The notes under the pieces were generated by a model. The model searched no databases and had not been told where the DNA came from. It worked only from the letters and a program-made list of their open reading frames with translations. From a virus, in the IMG/VR virus record IMGVR_UViG_3300012728_000088, positions 1-20,486 of that record: 20,486 bases of DNA. One strand, 5' to 3'. Numbering within the stretch: the first letter of the stretch is position 1; each line of letters begins with the position of its first letter. Shown one piece after another: positions 14,335 to 20,486 of this stretch. A program made the translations under genes and the position numbers.

Positions 14335-17300
14335 TTACTGTATGAAACTCACTGTGCGGATGGTACGCACAGCAGGAGTCTGATAGTAGGTGGAGTTTGC
14401 AGCGGGTGGAGTCAAGTCCACGCGGATCTGATACGACTTGAAAAATTGTCCGCTTGGCAAAGTACCACGGAATACTGCTTCACGGAAATCTATTTCCGAT
14501 GTGCTGGTGAATGTGGGGTTGCTGCGGGTGAGTGGGGTCCACCCCTTACTGAATACTTCACCTTCTCCGTTCAGAGATGCGCGATACCACACTGTTACGG
14601 TTGAAGAAGACGGGATATTTGCGTCAAGGAACACAGCCAATCCGTTGGACGCAGACGAATCTGCCAGTTCAACCACCCGCGAAACATAGCGAGACACGGG
14701 TGTGACGGGGACAGCGAACATCTTCACACCCGTTCCGTATAGAGCCGCGGTGTCCACCACAGGGGAAACCGTGGTGTCTGCGCCTCGCGTGAGCGAGTAT
14801 GTGAGTACTGGCGCAGTGGTGTACAGAGTATTCAAATATACAGACTCGTTGTTTTTGAACCCCGTGCTATTCATTGTACGGGACACCGTGCAACTAGACG
14901 GAACAAGTTCAGGTGCGTACACTTTGAACACCTGCGAATCAGTGACACCCGGTACAGCAGAATACACCGCTGTTCCCGTTGCACTGCTGAATTGGCAACG
15001 ATTCAGCGTGAACATTAGGTCAACGCCTGTATTGGCAACAGCAGGACCAATACCTTGAGTGGTGAAAAGTGTTCCCACCAATTGGTTATTACCTGCACGA
15101 CCCGCATCCGAGCCAGAGGTCTGTGTGGAGTTTACTGATGCGTCAGCAGCAAACAACTCGTAGTCATCGCTGTTTGCAAGCACGCACAGCGAGTATTCGC
15201 CTGGCTCAAGATACACAGGGCTGCTGAATGTAAAGCCGGTTGCCGTGGGAGCCGTTGCGTTTGCGTTTACCGCAGCAGGCAGTTTGGTCACGGTGCTGAA
15301 CGGCAGCACCACAGACGGAGAAGGATATCCAGAAACCGTGGGACGGATCTGTACCGTGACAGGCAGAGCCGAATCCTTGCCCGAGAAGTACAAATTCACG
15401 CTGTTCACAAATATTCCATCAGAATTAGTCTTCTTGTCCACGAAGAAGGTCTGTGAAAGCGGATCGCTCCAGTGGGTGTTTTCCACCGAATCAATGTCGC
15501 GGTTGAACGGATCCTTAGCCACGGACTCGCTGGCGGGAGTCTGACGGCGCAGTTCCGGTGGACGAGTGGAATACGATCCCGCAACACGCTGATCAATCAG
15601 ACCTGTGCAGTAGTAGGTGGCTTCAGCAGCAATGGTGGAGTTGGCGGTTACCGCACTATCGGATATACGAACCGTGCGCTGTCCTGCAAGGAATCTGCCC
15701 GCAGAAATTCCAAAAGACACGGTACAATATCCGTAGGCATCGGTGCTGATGCCGCTCTTGACCACTTCTCCATCAAAGTACACAGACAGTCCCGTGGCAT
15801 TGGGCTTGAGTCCATTGACAGTTGCTGTTACGGTCTTGCGCGGAATGTACGGCACTACGCTGCGATCTACCACACGAGAACCAATACGGTGCTTGATGCG
15901 GTTCTTGAGTTGACGAGCGGTAATGTAGTTGCTGTTCTTTTGGTCAATGCTTTCCACCTTGCGGTTCACACCAACCCGAACGCTGCCTGAGTTGAAAGAC
16001 GGAACAGCAGAAACAGAACTCACATGGGGAAGTTCCACCATGCGCTTCTGAATGTCGTCCTGCTCTTCTTCCACCTGTTCAATTCCTGTCCACAGACTTT
16101 CCCACTCGTTCCATTGTGTTCCAAAGCCACGATCATCGTTGGCATTGGAAGACAGCCAGTTGTCGTTTTCCATCAAGGCATTGGTTTTTACCGCGGGTCG
16201 ATAGCCGTTATCGTAATACGGATCCACTGATGGCGACAGTTTCATAAATCCAAGCCAGTTCACGGTATTGGACGGATTGATCTTTACCTTGGTGGGTGGA
16301 GTGTACTGCGTGTTCTGAATATGCGGAACCGTACTGTATCCAAGGGTGAGCAGTCCATCAGCAGATACAACCGTGTTGGTTGTGGTGGCTGTAGGCAGTG
16401 TAATGTTCGCTGTGGTAAAGAACGGACGCAGTTCACCGCGCTCGTAGTCTATGGAGCAGGAGTTCTGCGAATCTGTCACATCCGAAATGGAGTGTCCGTA
16501 GAACTCATCAGAGAAGATGGATGTCTTCAGTGGCTCTGCCGCAGCACAGGTTCCACGCAAGGATCGTGCTTCAATCTCTGCTTCAGAAAGGGACAGTTTT
16601 GCAAACACCTCAACTTCGTCCACGCGCTTCTGAATCTTGCCGATGTCTGCCATCGTAAACCGCTTGGTGTCCACAGGTGTAACCACGACATCGGTGGCGT
16701 TGTGGGTGTATGCAGGCACAGTAAGCGTGGCAAGCACAAGAGCATCTGCTGGATCAGGTGGAGCCATTGGCGCAAGATCAGGTGTTCCCTGCACAATAAA
16801 GAACAGTGCTGAACCGTCTTCGGGATCGGCTTTCACACACAGTTTGTCTGTGCGTGGCAGATAGTGGTTGTATGTTACAGCAGTATTTGCCAAACCTTCG
16901 TAAACACCATACGGCTTGATCATTTCCGTGGAAGAGGTCAGTCCGCTGCGGCGGAAGTCCAAACAGTTTGCAAGTGATACAGTCTTTCCTGTTCGGGGGC
17001 TTGTGTACAGGGGAATTTGTTCATACGGCAGATTCAGGTACGAATGCCGCCCGATGAATGGAGCAGCAGCCAACCCACCGTGAGCAAAGTACGAATACCT
17101 AACTGTTAGTCCGATGTTTGTACTCGTGTAAATAGATTCACCTGCAAATGCTTCTTTCACATACAAACGAGAGTTATCGTAGTGAGTTTCACGCTGACCA
17201 TCATCCAGTTCAAAGTGAGAGGTAACATCAGTAAACGGACTGGCTGAGTAACTTACTCCCGAGATTGAGTAAACATCAATATTGGGTAGTGTAAAGTACT

Positions 17301-19278
17301 TACGACCATTGCCGTCTGTGGAATAAACACCAGTGCTTATAGCGGCTGATGTTGGGGTAGATGTCTTTGTTCTGTAGGTTGAAGTGCTAGAAATCGTGGG
17401 AGAATACACAATCGGCACAATAGGACGAACAGCCTGTGCGGTGAATCCTGCTGGCGCACCGGTCACGGTCAACACAATTTCTCCGTTTGCATTTGTTGAC
17501 ACAACACTATTTGAGGGGGCAGGAGCAAACGCAATGTTGTCCGCATTGGTGAACGCTATCTTGGAAATTTCAGCAGAAGAATTTGGAGTGGATCCGTAGT
17601 TCTCAAACAAAAACATACCAGTATTACTTGAACCAATTGTTGAAGCAAAATTGTCCTTTTTGATGGTGTATGTGGTTGTGGTAGTGTTTGGATTTGTTGG
17701 ATCTATATAAGTGCCAACAATTCTACCGCGAACCGCGAGTGTTGACACATCCTTGATCGCATAGCCAGGCTTGAGTTCGTACAGCAGAGAAGAGTCATCG
17801 GTTCCCGCTAGTGTGAATCCGGTGCTTACCTGTGGAGTGAATGTGCCCCACAGGGTTCTTCCCACAGGAGTTCCGTGCTGATAGATGAATCCCGTTCTTC
17901 CGCTTACAACAGAACCGCTTACCCCGTACAGATACAGTCGGTAGTAATATCCCGTTTTTCCAGCAGCGGATCCTGTGCGTTCAAGATTAGTTGGGAATGC
18001 TCCGTGAACCAGTCCAGTAGCAACAGTTATGTTTGCAGCGTTTCGGATGTCAACATACGCAGAGCCTGAACTGATGGTAGGCAAATTTACAGCAAATGTG
18101 GTTCCGGATGACGCAGTGTTACCCATACACACACCCATATACAAACCAGTACTGAACGGGAATGTAGTGGAAACCGTGTCGCTTGAGGTTTGCGCCTTGG
18201 GTAATGTCAGCCCCTGCGGATACTGATTTTCCACATCGTAACCAAGCACATACGCTTTGCCTTCACCCACAGACAACAGGTGATTGGTGGTGTCGTATGG
18301 CTTCACAGTAAGATCAAACGGACGAACGGTATATGAACCCGATTCATCGTAGGTTCGCAGAGCCAGTGCTTTTTGGATTTCACCGTATGTGATACGATCA
18401 ATTTTCTTAGTGATCTTGCCGCTCTCAAAACGCAGCAGTTCCACAAAATCATTCGGCGTTTCAGTCAAGTCAGACTGTGCAAGCACAAGACCAATGCTGT
18501 AGCGATCTGCACCCGGTGCGTTGTAGTTGTACGAACCAATGGCAGGATCTCGCAGCGTGGAGTCTTGCCGCTCTATTACAAAATCGCGGTTCACCGTGAA
18601 TCCAATCTTCTTGGATAGATTCGCAAATGCCGTGAAATTCAAGTCACGATACGATGTGGCATTTCCCGCCTGAAGAACCCGATACGGAGCAAACTGCTGT
18701 GTGGGGGTACGAACAAAAAATCCGTCAACATAAAAAAGCCCATCAGAAACCGTGATTAGTTTGCAGTCTCCTGATGTTGTGTATCCCGCAGTGGTGGACG
18801 ACACCAGAGTCAATGAATATACGACATCTTCTTTGGTGAAAGTGCAAACAGTGTACGGGAAAGAATCTCCAGAAATAAAGTCTACCACAAGAATCAGGTT
18901 TCCGTCTTCTTCGGGAGCCAGATAATGGACAATCTTGGCTTGAACGGTATACACCGAGTCCGTATACGACAGAATTCCCCCAACCAAGTTTGAATACTGG
19001 TCAGCAGTAAGAGTGTCAAGTGCGCTTCCGCTTTCCACATTCACCATGATGTACGAGGAATTACGAACACTCATTCCACCGCCCACAATGCGAGAACCAT
19101 CCTTGAACAGATAGTTTCCCACTGTAGAAAACTGATCTTGCAGAATGGTCTGAATCTGTGTTAGTTCACGAGCCTGTACCGCATAGCCTGGCTTGAATAG
19201 GACACGCAAAAACCCCTTGTCAGCAGAAAAATCATCATAATATGGGTTGATGTTGAAAATGCTTGGGTCGTATGCCAT
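14335..19278 (-). CDS. DUF4815 / VrlC-like giant virion structural protein
   Basis: At 1647 residues this is the largest protein here. The N-terminus contains NPYYDDF (11-17), RVLFKPGYAVQARELTQIQ (25-43) and LFKDGSRIVGGG (57-68). These are the signature of the DUF4815 family, often labelled VrlC-like in T4-type cyanophages and lying near gp6-gp8 there. Later parts include an Ig-like stretch (VTATVNGLKPNATGLSVYFDG, 1150-1170, in two strands) and a WSDPLSQTFFVD (1270-1281) to LEPGEYSLCVL (1357-1367) domain with IRPTVSGYPSPSVVLPFS (1311-1328). The ATG is 9 bp after the gp8 stop; AGAGGGA partly overlaps that stop as ribosome binding site. It is probably a peripheral baseplate or fibre-network component. 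The exact position in the particle is not known to me, and the family name is from memory. Confidence 0.85.
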   Translation of the reverse strand: MAYDPSIFNINPYYDDFSADKGFLRVLFKPGYAVQARELTQIQTILQDQFSTVGNYLFKDGSRIVGGGMSVRNSSYIMVNVESGSALDTLTADQYSNLVGGILSYTDSVYTVQAKIVHYLAPEEDGNLILVVDFISGDSFPYTVCTFTKEDVVYSLTLVSSTTAGYTTSGDCKLITVSDGLFYVDGFFVRTPTQQFAPYRVLQAGNATSYRDLNFTAFANLSKKIGFTVNRDFVIERQDSTLRDPAIGSYNYNAPGADRYSIGLVLAQSDLTETPNDFVELLRFESGKITKKIDRITYGEIQKALALRTYDESGSYTVRPFDLTVKPYDTTNHLLSVGEGKAYVLGYDVENQYPQGLTLPKAQTSSDTVSTTFPFSTGLYMGVCMGNTASSGTTFAVNLPTISSGSAYVDIRNAANITVATGLVHGAFPTNLERTGSAAGKTGYYYRLYLYGVSGSVVSGRTGFIYQHGTPVGRTLWGTFTPQVSTGFTLAGTDDSSLLYELKPGYAIKDVSTLAVRGRIVGTYIDPTNPNTTTTTYTIKKDNFASTIGSSNTGMFLFENYGSTPNSSAEISKIAFTNADNIAFAPAPSNSVVSTNANGEIVLTVTGAPAGFTAQAVRPIVPIVYSPTISSTSTYRTKTSTPTSAAISTGVYSTDGNGRKYFTLPNIDVYSISGVSYSASPFTDVTSHFELDDGQRETHYDNSRLYVKEAFAGESIYTSTNIGLTVRYSYFAHGGLAAAPFIGRHSYLNLPYEQIPLYTSPRTGKTVSLANCLDFRRSGLTSSTEMIKPYGVYEGLANTAVTYNHYLPRTDKLCVKADPEDGSALFFIVQGTPDLAPMAPPDPADALVLATLTVPAYTHNATDVVVTPVDTKRFTMADIGKIQKRVDEVEVFAKLSLSEAEIEARSLRGTCAAAEPLKTSIFSDEFYGHSISDVTDSQNSCSIDYERGELRPFFTTANITLPTATTTNTVVSADGLLTLGYSTVPHIQNTQYTPPTKVKINPSNTVNWLGFMKLSPSVDPYYDNGYRPAVKTNALMENDNWLSSNANDDRGFGTQWNEWESLWTGIEQVEEEQDDIQKRMVELPHVSSVSAVPSFNSGSVRVGVNRKVESIDQKNSNYITARQLKNRIKHRIGSRVVDRSVVPYIPRKTVTATVNGLKPNATGLSVYFDGEVVKSGISTDAYGYCTVSFGISAGRFLAGQRTVRISDSAVTANSTIAAEATYYCTGLIDQRVAGSYSTRPPELRRQTPASESVAKDPFNRDIDSVENTHWSDPLSQTFFVDKKTNSDGIFVNSVNLYFSGKDSALPVTVQIRPTVSGYPSPSVVLPFSTVTKLPAAVNANATAPTATGFTFSSPVYLEPGEYSLCVLANSDDYELFAADASVNSTQTSGSDAGRAGNNQLVGTLFTTQGIGPAVANTGVDLMFTLNRCQFSSATGTAVYSAVPGVTDSQVFKVYAPELVPSSCTVSRTMNSTGFKNNESVYLNTLYTTAPVLTYSLTRGADTTVSPVVDTAALYGTGVKMFAVPVTPVSRYVSRVVELADSSASNGLAVFLDANIPSSSTVTVWYRASLNGEGEVFSKGWTPLTRSNPTFTSTSEIDFREAVFRGTLPSGQFFKSYQIRVDLTPPAANSTYYQTPAVRTIRTVSFIQ

Positions 19279-19287
19279 GTGTCCCTC

Positions 19288-20484
19288 TTAAAAACCAAGT
19301 CGGAGTCGGAATTCTTCTTTTTGACCCATATTTCTTTGTATGGGGCGTACATTGTCTATGTATAACACCTCTCCGGAGGTGCGATCAATCTCTGGCAGCG
19401 TGACATCCGCGACAATGAAAGCACCAAGGGTAGAACCTGTGATGCCGTTAACCGCAACGCTGTTAAAAGATCCCACAACATCGGTGAGATACAGTGTTCC
19501 CCGTGCGCTGTTAATAAAGTTCCAGTAGTACACCTTGCCACTGGCGTATTGAGAATACGAAGCAGTGGAGCCTTGAGTCACGGTATCACCACTAGAGAAC
19601 GAGTTTTGGGTGAATGCTGCACTGGTGGTGTCCATCGCTCCTGTCTGTGGAGAAACACTGGTAGACAGTTCCAATGCATGGAGTCCCGAATACGAGGGGG
19701 CAGCATTCAAATCAAAATATGGGCTTCCTACTTCATAAATTTTGTACTGCTTTTGCACACCCGCCCCATTGTCTGCTATGAGGGCTTGTCCTGTGTTAGT
19801 GGTTGTGCTTACCCACACATACTCGCCGTTTCTTGGTGTAACAACAGAAACTGTGCCGGTTGCTCCTGATACTACGCCAGTCATGGAAATACCGGTGACA
19901 AAATTTGCGTCTGATGTGAGTCGCACTGTAAGAGTGGCACCACTCACATCAAGCACATTTCCTGTAACGGTGAAACTATATCCAAACGAAACGCCTGATG
20001 AACCAAACACAGTTCCTGCCGGAACCGTCTGTGTTACCTTTTCGGGAGATTGGAAACTTGTACTAGACCGCGAACCAAGAGAAATGATGTAATCATTCAC
20101 CCGATCCTGCTTGGTTACAAACTTTCCAGCAGAGTTTTGAGTTTTCAGGGTTACTAAACTGCTGCCGCCCCCCGATTTAATACTCATCACTTTTGCGGAA
20201 GAATATGATTCGGTTCCAATCAGCACATTTGCAGCATTACCGTCAAATATTGCTGTGCTGATTGATCTATCACCAATAATAGAAACATCTCGGTAATACA
20301 AATCATTTGATCCCGCGATCATGCCAGAACCGTCCCCAAGAAGCGGATTCTTTATGATTCCGAATTGCCGATACGAGCCACCGCCAATAATATTTTCTGC
20401 ATCGTCTTCACTAATCTCTACAATAATCAGCACATCTTTGACATTGAGTTCTTTCAAAATATTGCTGCCGTGACCGCCCTTGGG
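19288..20484 (-). CDS. 8: Baseplate wedge subunit gp8 (C-terminal part, cut by window end)
   Basis: In T4, gp8 is a dimeric component of each baseplate wedge, bound to gp7 and gp10. The frame is open to the right edge (PKGGHGSNILKEL...), so the true start lies outside; the TTG at 20457 is internal, not a start. Two landmarks match what I recall of T4 gp8: YRQFGIIKNPL (window residues 38-48; T4 FRQISIITNPL) and the terminal GEVLYIDNVRPIQRNMGQ (371-388) followed by an acidic-basic strand (T4 GEMIYMENRPPIIMAMDQ...). Between them T4 has roughly 45 residues and this protein about 320, Gly/Ser/Thr-rich with SGATGTVSVV, so the C-terminal domain is enlarged. Position before the fibre block and gp13 fits T4 order. 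Confidence 0.87.
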   Translation of the reverse strand, partial: PKGGHGSNILKELNVKDVLIIVEISEDDAENIIGGGSYRQFGIIKNPLLGDGSGMIAGSNDLYYRDVSIIGDRSISTAIFDGNAANVLIGTESYSSAKVMSIKSGGGSSLVTLKTQNSAGKFVTKQDRVNDYIISLGSRSSTSFQSPEKVTQTVPAGTVFGSSGVSFGYSFTVTGNVLDVSGATLTVRLTSDANFVTGISMTGVVSGATGTVSVVTPRNGEYVWVSTTTNTGQALIADNGAGVQKQYKIYEVGSPYFDLNAAPSYSGLHALELSTSVSPQTGAMDTTSAAFTQNSFSSGDTVTQGSTASYSQYASGKVYYWNFINSARGTLYLTDVVGSFNSVAVNGITGSTLGAFIVADVTLPEIDRTSGEVLYIDNVRPIQRNMGQKEEFRLRLGF

Positions 20485-20486
20485 AG

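Noticed and set aside
20455-20457. TTG at 20457 as the start of the gp8-like gene
   Set aside because: The frame stays open to the window edge with a PKGGHGSN segment upstream, and the protein visible is only the C-terminal part of gp8.

Overview
The window is the tail, neck and packaging stretch of a T4-type contractile-tailed phage (a myovirus, or a prophage or metagenomic piece of one). Every gene I can support reads on the minus strand, and intergenic gaps are 47 bp or less. I see no rRNA, tRNA, CRISPR array, transposase or integrase. The gene set, especially the very large DUF4815/VrlC-like protein beside gp8 and the fibre families, most resembles T4-like phages of marine or freshwater bacteria such as cyanophages. 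The host cannot be fixed from this window.

In the direction of transcription (right to left) the order is: the C-terminal part of baseplate wedge protein gp8 (19288-20484, cut by the window end); a 1647-residue DUF4815/VrlC-like structural protein (14335-19278); a 64-residue coiled-coil protein (14137-14331); and four large adhesin or fibre-like proteins of 1081, 858, 1076 and 630 residues (3078-14133). After these come an 88-residue orphan (2806-3072), neck proteins gp13 (2005-2769) and gp14 (1112-2002), tail terminator gp15 (261-1112), and the N-terminal part of small terminase gp16 (1-250, cut by the window start).

The conserved frame gp8 ... gp13-gp14-gp15-gp16 matches T4 gene order. The interval that holds gp9, gp10, gp11, gp12 and wac in T4 holds a different set of about 16 kb. 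It contains a tail-collar (gp12-type) domain, a likely beta-helix protein, a LamG-like lectin domain and repeated fibre modules. I infer that this is the host-recognition cassette, while the flanking genes build the baseplate wedge, seal head to tail and start DNA packaging.

The less ordinary signals are a module present three times in two adjacent fibre genes, a collar domain split by about 135 residues that may carry a fourth copy, a small coiled-coil gene placed like a fibre chaperone, and two CTAAATAGG boxes in the gaps before gp13 and before the beta-helix gene that look like T4-type late promoters. I found no clear non-structural system such as a defence system, retroelement or metabolic gene.
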